Below are positions 1 to 7,159 of a DNA stretch of 64,000 bases, piece by piece. Within the stretch, counting starts at the first letter, position 1. The number at the start of each line of letters is the position of its first letter. Under the pieces are notes generated by a model. It saw only the letters and a program-made list of their open reading frames with translations. It did not search any database and was not told where the DNA came from. Both the position numbers and the translations under genes were made by a program. The stretch comes from Neorhizobium galegae (lineage in GTDB: Bacteria > Pseudomonadota > Alphaproteobacteria > Rhizobiales > Rhizobiaceae). The DNA is taken from NCBI RefSeq assembly GCF_017877055.1, contig NZ_JAGIPG010000001.1, positions 1,240,001 through 1,304,000 of the forward strand. The letters run 5' to 3'.

Positions 1-575
1 TGGGTGACGTAGATGGTGGTGCCGCCGATTTCCCGGTGAAGCCTTGCGATTTCCAGGCGCACGTCGGAGCGAAGAGCCGCATCCAAGTTGGAAAGCGGCT
101 CGTCGAGAAGCAGGACTTTAGGCTTTCTGACCAGCGCGCGGCCGATCGCGACGCGCTGGCGCTGGCCGCCGGAAAGCTCTCGCGGCTTGCGTTTCAAGAG
201 CGGATCGAGCCGCAGCATCTTGGAGGCTTCGTCGATGCGCTTTTCGACCTCGTCCTTCTCAAGGCCCATCAGTCGGGCGCCGAATGCCATGTTTTCGTAG
301 ACATCCATATGCGGATAGAGCGCGTAGGACTGGAACACCATGGCGATGCCGCGGCGCGACGGAGCGATGTCGTTCATCCTGCGGTCGTCGAGGTGAAACT
401 CGCCGGAACTGATCGTGTCGAGGCCGGCGATCAATCGCAGCAGCGTGGATTTTCCGCATCCCGACGGGCCGACGAAAACGACGAACTCCCTGTCGGAAAT
501 TTGGAGGTCGATCCCATGCAGCACATCGACAGATTTAAAGCTTTTCTTGATGCCGCTGAGGGTCATTCGAGCCAT
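1..575 (-). CDS. Sugar ABC transporter ATP-binding protein, UgpC/MalK type (partial, cut by window edge)
   Basis: N-terminal two thirds of the nucleotide-binding domain of a carbohydrate ABC importer (CUT1-type). Reading leftwards from ATG at 575, it shows Walker [10 protein letters not shown] near residues 38-46, the Q-loop region [11 protein letters not shown], signature LSGGQRQR and Walker [13 protein letters not shown]; the H-loop and the C-terminal TOBE region lie outside the window. It acts on the inner face of the cytoplasmic membrane, energising two permeases that are not in view. It is 18 bp downstream of the HAD gene and probably cotranscribed with it. The substrate cannot be told from this fragment. 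Family call is secure. Confidence 0.93.
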   Translation of the reverse strand, partial: MARMTLSGIKKSFKSVDVLHGIDLQISDREFVVFVGPSGCGKSTLLRLIAGLDTISSGEFHLDDRRMNDIAPSRRGIAMVFQSYALYPHMDVYENMAFGARLMGLEKDEVEKRIDEASKMLRLDPLLKRKPRELSGGQRQRVAIGRALVRKPKVLLLDEPLSNLDAALRSDVRLEIARLHREIGGTTIYVT

Positions 576-593
576 GCCGAAACTCCGTACTCG

Positions 594-1211
594 TCAATTC
601 AAAGTCTGCTCGGCGGCGAGCGCCATGAGCAATTTTGCTGTTTCAACCGAATCGCGATGGACGATGCAATGCTGCCATCCGACTTCGCGAGCCGACAAAA
701 CATTTTCCTCTATGTCGTCGATGAAGAAGACGTCCTTTTCCGAACATCCTTCCGCCTGCGATACTGCCTCGAAGATCATGCGGTCCGGTTTCTCAAGGCC
801 CATTTCATGGGAAAGGTATTCGCGGTCGAAATAACCGGCGCCCAGAAGCTTCTCGCTTATATGGCGCCAATGGATCGCCTGATTGTTGCTAAGGCAAACG
901 ACGCGATGGTTTTCCCGGAGCTTGCGGACAAACTCGATGAATTCGTGAAAACCTTCGGCGACATAGGCATGTTCGGCTTCGTAGATGCTTTCGTGCGGCA
1001 CATCGAATACCCTGGCCAGCGCCTGCACGTAGTCGGGTTCGGTCGATCGCCCCAGCCGGAAATCCCGGAAGACCGCTTCCGGAACGTCACCGTAACGCAG
1101 GGAAGGGCCTGCACTGCCAGCCTTGGATACCGCCTGGTCACGGGAAGCCGGATCGAGCTTCACGAATACTCCGCCAATATCAAAAATGAAGAGTTTTTCG
1201 CGTTTCTTCAT
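594..1211 (-). CDS. HAD-family phosphatase, YihX-like
   Basis: Haloacid dehalogenase superfamily hydrolase of about 205 residues. Motif I appears as FDIGGVFV (nucleophile Asp; the usual second Asp is Gly, as also seen in the YihX/FDLGNVIV group), motif II as LSNNQ, motif III Lys in LEKPD, and motif IV as FFIDDIEENV. E. coli YihX dephosphorylates alpha-D-glucose-1-phosphate; a sugar-phosphate substrate fits the sugar transporter ATPase gene directly downstream, but this is inference. ATG at 1211 gives the normal family N-terminus; an in-frame GTG at 1238 would add nine residues, and neither has a convincing Shine-Dalgarno sequence. A TTGACA box lies about 65 bp upstream. Confidence 0.85.
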   Translation of the reverse strand: MKKREKLFIFDIGGVFVKLDPASRDQAVSKAGSAGPSLRYGDVPEAVFRDFRLGRSTEPDYVQALARVFDVPHESIYEAEHAYVAEGFHEFIEFVRKLRENHRVVCLSNNQAIHWRHISEKLLGAGYFDREYLSHEMGLEKPDRMIFEAVSQAEGCSEKDVFFIDDIEENVLSAREVGWQHCIVHRDSVETAKLLMALAAEQTLN

Positions 1212-1274
1212 GAGCCGGTTCCAGCACCACTCCCTCACCCTTGAGCGTTAACAACCTATTAGATAATTCCGCCC

Positions 1275-1303
1275 TGTCAATTAAGTATGGAATTTTTTAT
1301 TCG
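1275..1303 (-). promoter_or_regulatory. -35 box and RpiR-like palindrome upstream of the HAD gene
   Basis: On the minus strand a TTGACA hexamer (1280-1275) is preceded 8 bp upstream by GGAATTTTTTATTC (1289-1302 on the plus strand). These 14 bases are identical to the palindrome in front of the murA-like gene (25432-25445). No good -10 hexamer is visible at 17 bp. The shared palindrome and its position next to the -35 suggest control by the RpiR regulator encoded at 25.6 kb. Confidence 0.45.
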
Positions 1304-1743
1304 TACCGAATGTTTTCAACAGGCTGGCGTGGCCTTCGCTCAATTTCGATGGCGGGTCTGCTGTGGGCATGGGTGCGGGATGTCGTGAACCACAAGCGGT
1401 AAGGTCTAGAAATGCGCCTCATTTGGGAATGCGCCGGTCATGCCACGGCAGCAATGCCGCGAAGCGGAATGGAATATAAAATTCTTAATATCGTTTATGC
1501 TGGGAATTTTCTATCGAAGCTGTTTTCGGCGACTGGGACTGCCGATCGAACGAGCGACGGGAAGATCCCTATCGTCCGGCGATTGATATCATCGTGGCAG
1601 GCGGTTGATTGTGTTGGAGTGCGCGCAGCTCGAGCCCCAAGGGGGAAACGCTGCTTCTCTGCAAGGTCGGCAGCATCAACGCCGCGGTCCTCTTCCGCAA
1701 GCGGGTCACGGTAGGGCAGGGGCGAGGAGATACCCTGAGCTAC
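1304..1743. other. Intergenic region with no recognisable gene
   Basis: About 440 bp between the HAD promoter and the stem-loop downstream of frcA. Short open frames on the plus strand (1412-1714, 1605-1850) have no recognisable domain, no good ribosome-binding site, and the second runs into frcA antisense. A weaker AT-rich near-palindrome resembling the RpiR motif sits at 1471-1485. In Ensifer meliloti the kinase gene frcK follows frcA; no kinase motifs are seen here. Confidence 0.4.
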
Positions 1744-1771
1744 CCGATCGCCTGTATCTCCAGGCGATCGG
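1744..1771. terminator. Perfect 11-bp stem-loop downstream of frcA
   Basis: CCGATCGCCTG (1744-1754) and CAGGCGATCGG (1761-1771) form a perfect 11-bp stem with a 6-nt loop, 35 bp past the frcA stop codon. There is no T-tract on either strand, so it may protect the mRNA 3' end or be a factor-dependent end rather than a classical intrinsic terminator. Confidence 0.45.
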
Positions 1772-1806
1772 AAGGCGGCTTGATAGCGGCTTGATCGAGG
1801 CGGCTG

Positions 1807-2586
1807 TTACGCCGCGACCGGCTGGGCAGGCGCCTTGGCGCCGGTCATGAAGGCGACCGCGTCGGACATCGTGTATTCCTTCGGATCGATCACGGTCAGC
1901 CGTCGTCCCAGCCGATGAATATGAATGCGGTCGGCGACTTCGAACACGTGCGGCATGTTGTGCGAGATGAGCACGATCGGGATGCCGCGCGAGCGCACGT
2001 CGAGGATGAGTTCCAGAACCTTCCGGCTTTCCTTGACGCCGAGTGCGGCGGTTGGTTCGTCGAGAATGATGACCTTGGAGCCAAACGCTGCGGCACGTGC
2101 CACGGCGACGCCCTGGCGCTGGCCGCCCGACAGGGTCTCGACGGCCTGGTTGATGTTCTGGATCGTCATCAGCCCGAGTTCGGTGAGCTTGTCGCGTGCC
2201 TGCTTTTCCATCGTCGGCCGGTCGAGCATGCGGAACCACTGTCCGAGCACGCCACGCTTGCGGATTTCCCGACCGAGGAACATGTTGTCGGCGATCGACA
2301 GGGCAGGCGAGAGCGCGAGGTTCTGATAGACGGTCTCGATGCCTGCATCGCGTGCTTCGAGCGGGGACTTGAACTGCACTTGCCGGCCTTCCAGCGTGAT
2401 CTCGCCTTCGTCGGGCCGTACCGCGCCGGAGATCGCCTTGATCAGCGAGGACTTGCCGGCTCCGTTGTCGCCGATGACGGCAAGGATTTCGCCGGGATAG
2501 AGATCGAAGTCGGCGTTGTCGAGAGCAGTCACGCGTCCGTAACGCTTGACCAGGCCGCGGGCTGTGAGAATGGGTTCGACGCTCAT
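1807..2586 (-). CDS. frcA: Fructose-type ABC transporter ATP-binding protein
   Basis: Single-domain ATPase (259 aa) of the CUT2 family that powers the FrcBC importer (fructose, and in Ensifer also ribose and mannose). Walker A GDNGAGKSS at residues 39-47, signature LSGGQRQG, Walker B VIILDEPTAAL and H-loop LISHNM are all present. Unlike most CUT2 ATPases (RbsA, about 500 aa) it has one nucleotide-binding domain, as FrcA does. ATG at 2586 opens the conserved MSVEPILTARG start and sits 2 bp beyond the frcC stop; an upstream in-frame extension to 2667 lies inside frcC and is rejected. It is the last gene of frcBCA. Confidence 0.93.
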   Translation of the reverse strand: MSVEPILTARGLVKRYGRVTALDNADFDLYPGEILAVIGDNGAGKSSLIKAISGAVRPDEGEITLEGRQVQFKSPLEARDAGIETVYQNLALSPALSIADNMFLGREIRKRGVLGQWFRMLDRPTMEKQARDKLTELGLMTIQNINQAVETLSGGQRQGVAVARAAAFGSKVIILDEPTAALGVKESRKVLELILDVRSRGIPIVLISHNMPHVFEVADRIHIHRLGRRLTVIDPKEYTMSDAVAFMTGAKAPAQPVAA

Positions 2587-2588
2587 GA

Positions 2589-3653
2589 TTACACCGAGAC
2601 CTTTCTGATCCACTGATCGATTGCGACTGCGGCGATGATGAGCCAGCCGGTCAGCATGACTTTCCATTGGGGATCGGCCCCGAGCATGTTGAGCCCCATC
2701 GACATGACGCCGACGAGCATGGCGCCGAACAGCGTGCCGAGGATGGAGCCGCGGCCGCCGAACAGCGAGATTCCGCCGATCACCGTTGCGGTGATCGCCT
2801 GCAGGTTGAAGTCTGTCACCGCCGAGGAGGGGGATATCGAGCCGTTGCGGCCGATCGATACCCAGGCGGCGAAGGCGGCAATGATCCCCGCGATCGTATA
2901 GACGCTGAGCAGAACCTTGCGGGTCTGGATGCCGGAGAGTTTTGCAGCTTCCGGGTCGTCACCGACGGCGTAGACATGCCTTCCCCAGGCCGTGTGGTTG
3001 AGGATGTACCAGAGCACCGCCACGAGCAGGACCATGGCGATGACGCCAAGCGTCAGGATGGCGCTGCCTATCCTGAAATTGAGCGCGAAGAGATGGAGGA
3101 GCGGGGCCTTTTCGTCCACGTCGGCGTCGCGGATCGTCTCGTTGGCGGAATAGATGAAATTCGTCGCCATGATGATGTTCCAGGAGCCGAGCGTCACGAT
3201 GAACGGCGGCAACCGCATGACCGCGACGAGGAACCCGTTGAAAAAGCCGCAGACGCCGCCGGTGATCAGGCCGACGAGGATGGCAATGCCTGTGGGCATG
3301 CCGTAGGTCACGGCAAAGTTGCCCATGATGACAGCCGATATCACCATCACCACCCCGATCGAGAGATCGATGCCGGCAGTGAGGATGATCAGCGTCTGGG
3401 CCGCGCCGAGAATGCCGACCACCGCGATCTGCTGGAGGATCAGCGTCAGCGTATAGGACGAGAAGAACCGTCCGCCGATGGCGACGCCGAAGATGATGAT
3501 GGACAGGATCAGCACGATCAGCGGCACGGCAGCGGGTGTCGAGTGCAGAAAATGTTGCGCGCGTTTTAAGAGAGAGACGTCCTGGCTCTCGAACGAGGCA
3601 ACGTTCTTGTCGCTGCCGTCGAGAACGCGCTCGAATTCCTGGGTTCCGCTCAT
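2589..3653 (-). CDS. frcC: Fructose-type ABC transporter permease
   Basis: Integral membrane subunit (354 aa) of the CUT2 importer, with many hydrophobic helices from about residue 40 onward and the family stretches QTLIILTAGIDLSIG and GGISLFGGRGSILGTLFGA that mark RbsC/FrcC permeases. The soluble N-terminal 35 residues (MSGTQEFERVLDG...) resemble FrcC rather than RbsC. It lies between frcB (143-bp gap holding a stem-loop) and frcA (2-bp gap), so translation of frcC and frcA is probably coupled. Substrate assignment rests on the whole frcBCA-regulator arrangement. Confidence 0.92.
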   Translation of the reverse strand: MSGTQEFERVLDGSDKNVASFESQDVSLLKRAQHFLHSTPAAVPLIVLILSIIIFGVAIGGRFFSSYTLTLILQQIAVVGILGAAQTLIILTAGIDLSIGVVMVISAVIMGNFAVTYGMPTGIAILVGLITGGVCGFFNGFLVAVMRLPPFIVTLGSWNIIMATNFIYSANETIRDADVDEKAPLLHLFALNFRIGSAILTLGVIAMVLLVAVLWYILNHTAWGRHVYAVGDDPEAAKLSGIQTRKVLLSVYTIAGIIAAFAAWVSIGRNGSISPSSAVTDFNLQAITATVIGGISLFGGRGSILGTLFGAMLVGVMSMGLNMLGADPQWKVMLTGWLIIAAVAIDQWIRKVSV

Positions 3654-3749
3654 GTTTCCTCCTCCGCGCGCCGAATGCGCAGGAACCGTCCGTTGGGTTT
3701 GCCCGGTCTTCGCCGGTTGCTTCCCAGCGGCGCATCACTGGTCGAAAGT

Positions 3750-3773
3750 GGCCGGGGATATCAACCCCCGGCC
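3750..3773 (-). terminator. Intercistronic stem-loop between frcB and frcC
   Basis: GGCCGGGG (3750-3757) pairs perfectly with CCCCGGCC (3766-3773) around an 8-nt loop, in the 143-bp gap after the binding-protein gene. No T-run follows in the direction of transcription. Such hairpins commonly protect the binding-protein message and lower permease expression. Confidence 0.5.
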
Positions 3774-3796
3774 GGGATGGGGCTAGATGGTGAGGA

Positions 3797-4822
3797 TCAA
3801 CCCCAGCACTTGGCCGTACCTTCCTTGACGTCGATCGACTTGACGCCAGGGACCGGCTTGTCGGTGACGAGCGCAACGCCAGTGTCGAAGAAGGACTTGC
3901 CTTCGGTCGGCTTCGGCTTTTCCTTGGTGTCGGCGAACTTCTTGATCGCTTCGATGCCGAGCGATGCCATCAGCAGCGGATATTGCTGCGAGGTGGCGCC
4001 GATCACGCCTTCCTTGACCGACTTGACGCCCGGGCAACCGCCGTCCACCGAGACGATCAACACTTTCTTTTCCATGCCGACCGCCTTCAGGGCCTGGTAG
4101 GCGCCGACGGCGGAGGGCTCGTTGATCGTGTGGATGACGTTGATGCCGGAATCCTTCTGGAGAAGGTTTTCCATGGCCTTGCGGCCGCCTTCCTCATTGC
4201 CGTTGGTCACGTCGTGGCCGACGATGCGCTTGTCGGTCTCGTCGCCGATCTTGTCCGGGTTCTTGGGATCGATGCCAAAACCGATCATGAAGCCCTGGTC
4301 GCGCAGCACGTCGACCGTCGGCTGATCCGGGGTCAGGTCGAGGAAGCCGACCTTGGCATCCTTGGCCTTGTCGCCCATGGTTTCCTTGGCCCACTGGCCG
4401 ATCAGCTTGCCGGCAAGAAGGTTGTCGGTGGCGAAGGTGGCGTCGGCGGCATTGATCGGGTCGAGGGGGGTGTCGAGCGCAATCACCAGGACGCCGGCGT
4501 CGCGGGCCTTCTTGACGGTCGGCACGATGCCCTTGGTATCGGAGGCGGTGATCAGAATGCCCTTGGCGCCGTCGGCGACGCAGCTTTCGATGGCTGCGAC
4601 CTGGCTTTCGCTGTCACCGTCGATCTTGCCGGCATAGGACTTCAGCGTCACGCCGAGTTCCTTGGCCTTGGCCGTCGCACCTTCCTTCATCTTGACGAAG
4701 AAGGGGTTGGTGTCGGTCTTGGTGATCAGGCAGGCGGATACGCCTGCGGCCTGCGCGGGGGCGGAAAACGCGACGCCCAGGACAAGGGCGCCGAATGCGG
4801 CGGACAATACGGATTTCTTCAT
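3797..4822 (-). CDS. frcB: Periplasmic fructose-binding protein
   Basis: Solute-binding protein (341 aa) of the periplasmic-binding-protein type I fold. A Sec signal peptide (MKKSVLS..., hydrophobic core to about residue 23) ends at AQA, residue 25. The mature start [18 protein letters not shown] and the region [18 protein letters not shown] match the FrcB/RbsB family. It is the first gene of the leftward frcBCA unit, with the promoter and a divergent ROK regulator directly upstream. A stem-loop after the stop probably raises its level above the permease and ATPase. Fructose is the likely ligand by homology; ribose or mannose transport is also known for this family. Confidence 0.93.
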   Translation of the reverse strand: MKKSVLSAAFGALVLGVAFSAPAQAAGVSACLITKTDTNPFFVKMKEGATAKAKELGVTLKSYAGKIDGDSESQVAAIESCVADGAKGILITASDTKGIVPTVKKARDAGVLVIALDTPLDPINAADATFATDNLLAGKLIGQWAKETMGDKAKDAKVGFLDLTPDQPTVDVLRDQGFMIGFGIDPKNPDKIGDETDKRIVGHDVTNGNEEGGRKAMENLLQKDSGINVIHTINEPSAVGAYQALKAVGMEKKVLIVSVDGGCPGVKSVKEGVIGATSQQYPLLMASLGIEAIKKFADTKEKPKPTEGKSFFDTGVALVTDKPVPGVKSIDVKEGTAKCWG

Positions 4823-4932
4823 GGTCTCCTCCCAGAGTTAAGACTGTCCGCCATGCGGACCAATGTTCGGACACCGGTGCCACCGAGTTCGACAGGCGTC
4901 TCCTCCAAGCCGTCCTGTGTCCTTGCACCCTA

Positions 4933-4961
4933 ATTAAGAACGAGTTGAAATAGCCTGTCAA
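4933..4961 (-). promoter_or_regulatory. frcB promoter
   Basis: Leftward TTGACA (4961-4956), 17-nt spacer, CTTAAT (4938-4933, 4 of 6 matches to TATAAT). It would start transcription about 105 bp before frcB. The -35 box touches the inverted repeat at 4960-4988, as expected for repression by the divergent ROK protein. Confidence 0.6.
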
Positions 4962-4988
4962 TAATTAATTCCGATTGAATTATTTATT
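4960..4988. promoter_or_regulatory. Candidate operator of the ROK regulator FrcR
   Basis: AATAATTAATTC (4960-4971) and GAATTATTTATT (4977-4988) form an inverted repeat with 11 of 12 positions paired, spaced by CGATT. It is the most AT-rich segment of the 315-bp gap between frcB and frcR and overlaps the edge of the frcB -35 box. The rest of the gap shows no gene. Confidence 0.6.
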
Positions 4989-5137
4989 TCTCATGCCATA
5001 GTTTGCCGAAGTGGAGGTTCGGAATCTGACGATCTATGTACGGTGTGCCCTAGGGTTTAACTCGGGATATCAGGGAGATACCTTGCATTCCCGAATGAGG
5101 TACTGCCGTCGGTTCCACGCTTCTGGGAGGAAGAGCC

Positions 5138-6382
5138 ATGTCAGTTTCAGATAGCGTGGCGCAAGGCCATGCGCTGCTGGGCAATTTCACCGGCGGCTCA
5201 AACCAGGTGCGGGTCAGGGCCTATAACGAGCGGCTCGTGCTTTCGCTGGTGCGGCTGAACGGTTCCATGTCGAAGGCGGATATCACCCGGCGCAGCGGGC
5301 TTTCGGCCCAGACCGTCTCGGTCATCATGCGGGCGCTCGAAAAGGACGGCCTTCTGTTGCGCGGTGAACCGGTGCGTGGCCGGGTGGGGCAGCCTTCGGT
5401 GCCGATGCGCCTCAATCCGGATGCGGTCTATTCGTTCGGCGTGAAGATCGGCCGGCGGAGCGCCGACCTGGTCCTGATGGATTTTGTCGGCCGCATCCGG
5501 CTGCAGTATCACGAATCCTACGCCTATCCGCTGCCCGGGAAGATCATCGAGATCATCACATCCGGCATTGCGCGGCTCGAAGGCCAGTTGAACGAGGTGC
5601 AGCGCGGCCGGATCGCCGGGATCGGGATCGCCGCGCCGTTCGAACTCTGGAACTGGGCCGAGGAGGTGGGCGCGCCGCAAGGGGCAATGGAAGTCTGGCG
5701 CGGGTTCGATCTGCAGGCGGAGATCGCAGGCCAGGTCCAGCACGCGGTCTACCTGCAGAACGACGCGACAAGCGCCTGCGGCGCCGAACTGGTGTTCGGC
5801 GTTGGCCCCTCCTATCCGGATTTTGTGTATTTCTTCATCGGATCGTTCATCGGCGGCGGGATCGTCCTGAATTCGGCGATCTTTTCCGGCCGGACCGGGA
5901 CCGCGGGCGCGGTCGGGCCGCTTCCCGTGCGCGGCGGCGATGGCGAGACACGCCAATTGCTCGATATCGCCTCGATCTTCGTTCTGGAGAATCTTCTGAA
6001 AGAGCGGAACATCGATCCGCAGCCGCTCTGGTATTCCGCCGACGACTGGATCGATTTCGGGGAGCCGCTTGATCTCTGGATCCGGCAAACCGCGGATGCG
6101 CTTGCCCAGGCGATCGTTGCGGCAGCCTCGATCATCGATTTTGGCGCGGCCGTGATCGATGGCGGTTTTCCGGCCTGGGTCAGGCAACGGATCGTCGCAT
6201 CGACCATCGATGCAGTGGCGCGGCTCGACCTTCAGGGCGTCATCATCCCCGATATCATCGAGGGAATGGTCGGTTCGCAGGCGCGGGCGATCGGCGGGGC
6301 CAGCCTGCCGATCTTTGCCAAATACCTGTCCGACCAGAACGTGCTTTTCAAGGACCTGCGCGAAACGGCGGCAGGTTCATAG
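5138..6382 (+). CDS. frcR: ROK-family transcriptional regulator of the frc operon
   Basis: A 414-aa NagC/XylR-type ROK protein. Residues 28-85 hold a winged helix-turn-helix (recognition region ADITRRSGLSAQTVSVIMRAL); residues about 95-400 form the ROK sugar-binding domain with GIGIAAPF and IGSFIGGGIVLN. The cysteine zinc cluster usual in NagC/Mlc (CxCGxxGC) is absent: the corresponding stretch reads VGPLPVRGGDGETRQLLD. Start chosen at ATG 5138, preceded by GGGAGGAAGAG. It is divergent from frcBCA and probably represses it until a sugar binds, by analogy with FrcR of Ensifer; the binding site at 4960-4988 is inferred. Confidence 0.88.
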   Translation: MSVSDSVAQGHALLGNFTGGSNQVRVRAYNERLVLSLVRLNGSMSKADITRRSGLSAQTVSVIMRALEKDGLLLRGEPVRGRVGQPSVPMRLNPDAVYSFGVKIGRRSADLVLMDFVGRIRLQYHESYAYPLPGKIIEIITSGIARLEGQLNEVQRGRIAGIGIAAPFELWNWAEEVGAPQGAMEVWRGFDLQAEIAGQVQHAVYLQNDATSACGAELVFGVGPSYPDFVYFFIGSFIGGGIVLNSAIFSGRTGTAGAVGPLPVRGGDGETRQLLDIASIFVLENLLKERNIDPQPLWYSADDWIDFGEPLDLWIRQTADALAQAIVAAASIIDFGAAVIDGGFPAWVRQRIVASTIDAVARLDLQGVIIPDIIEGMVGSQARAIGGASLPIFAKYLSDQNVLFKDLRETAAGS

Positions 6383-6409
6383 GCGGCTGGATATCGGCCA
6401 GAGGTCGCT

Positions 6410-7135
6410 TCAGCGGCCCTTGGCCTGACGCCAGCGGGCGAAGTCGGATTTGCTTTCCTCCTTCGTCGGCGGGTAGAGGCCGATGATCGAGCGGCCGTTC
6501 AGGACTTCCTCGGTCACGAAATCCTCAAACACAGTCATTTCGATCACCTCGTCGGCGATTTCGTCGGCGATATGCGCCGGGATGATGACGACTCCCTCGT
6601 TGTCGCCGACCACCACGTCGCCCGGCCAGACGGCGACGTCGCCGCAGCCGATGGGCACGTTGATGTCGAGTGCCTGGTGTAGGGTGAGGTTAGTCGGGGC
6701 GGAGGGGCGGTTGTGGTAGGCCCGGATGCCGAGTTCGGCGATCTCGGGGCTATCGCGAAAACCGCCGTCAGTGACGACGCCGGCGACACCGCGCACCATC
6801 AGGCGCGATACGAGAATAGAGCCGGCGGAGGCCGCGCGGGGATCCTTGCGGCTGTCCATGACCATGACATGGCCGGGGGGGCACTGCTCGACGGCGGCAC
6901 GCTGCGGATGCTCCGGGTTCTGAAACGCCGAGAGCGGGTTCAGGTCTTCGCGCGCCGGGATGTAGCGCAACGTGAAGGCCTGGCCGACCATGTTTCCGGG
7001 TTTCTGGGAAAGCGGCCGGACATCCTGGATGAACTGGTTGCGCAGGCCGCGCTTGAAGAGCGCGGTGCAGATTGTCGCGCAGCTGACGGCCGCGTATTTC
7101 TGGCGTGTGGCGTCGGAAAGAACGTAGTCGGTCAT
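6410..7135 (-). CDS. RraA-family protein, probable class II pyruvate aldolase
   Basis: A 241-aa member of the RraA/HMG-aldolase family. The family's catalytic motifs are visible: GGFRD at 124-128 and the segment GCGDVAVWPGDVVVGD at 163-178 leading into GVVIIP. Genuine RraA (RNase E inhibitor) is about 160 aa; the longer form with these motifs is the 4-hydroxy-4-methyl-2-oxoglutarate aldolase type. It follows the sugar-acid dehydratase by 24 bp in one operon, so cleavage of the resulting 2-keto-3-deoxy acid is a plausible role. Annotating it as a ribonuclease regulator would probably mislead. Converges with frcR, 27 bp apart. Confidence 0.82.
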   Translation of the reverse strand: MTDYVLSDATRQKYAAVSCATICTALFKRGLRNQFIQDVRPLSQKPGNMVGQAFTLRYIPAREDLNPLSAFQNPEHPQRAAVEQCPPGHVMVMDSRKDPRAASAGSILVSRLMVRGVAGVVTDGGFRDSPEIAELGIRAYHNRPSAPTNLTLHQALDINVPIGCGDVAVWPGDVVVGDNEGVVIIPAHIADEIADEVIEMTVFEDFVTEEVLNGRSIIGLYPPTKEESKSDFARWRQAKGR

Positions 7136-7159
7136 GGGGTTCCACTCGGAGATATCGGG

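Noticed and set aside
1744..1771. Stem-loop after frcA as a classical intrinsic terminator
   Set aside because: The stem is excellent but no T-tract follows on either strand; kept only as a 3'-end structure.
1412..1850. Small plus-strand open frames in the gap before frcA
   Set aside because: No conserved motif and no ribosome-binding site, and one continues into antisense of frcA. Described as a gap instead.
6410..7135. Annotation of the RraA-like protein as ribonuclease E inhibitor
   Set aside because: Length (241 aa), aldolase motifs and the dehydratase neighbour favour the aldolase branch of the family.
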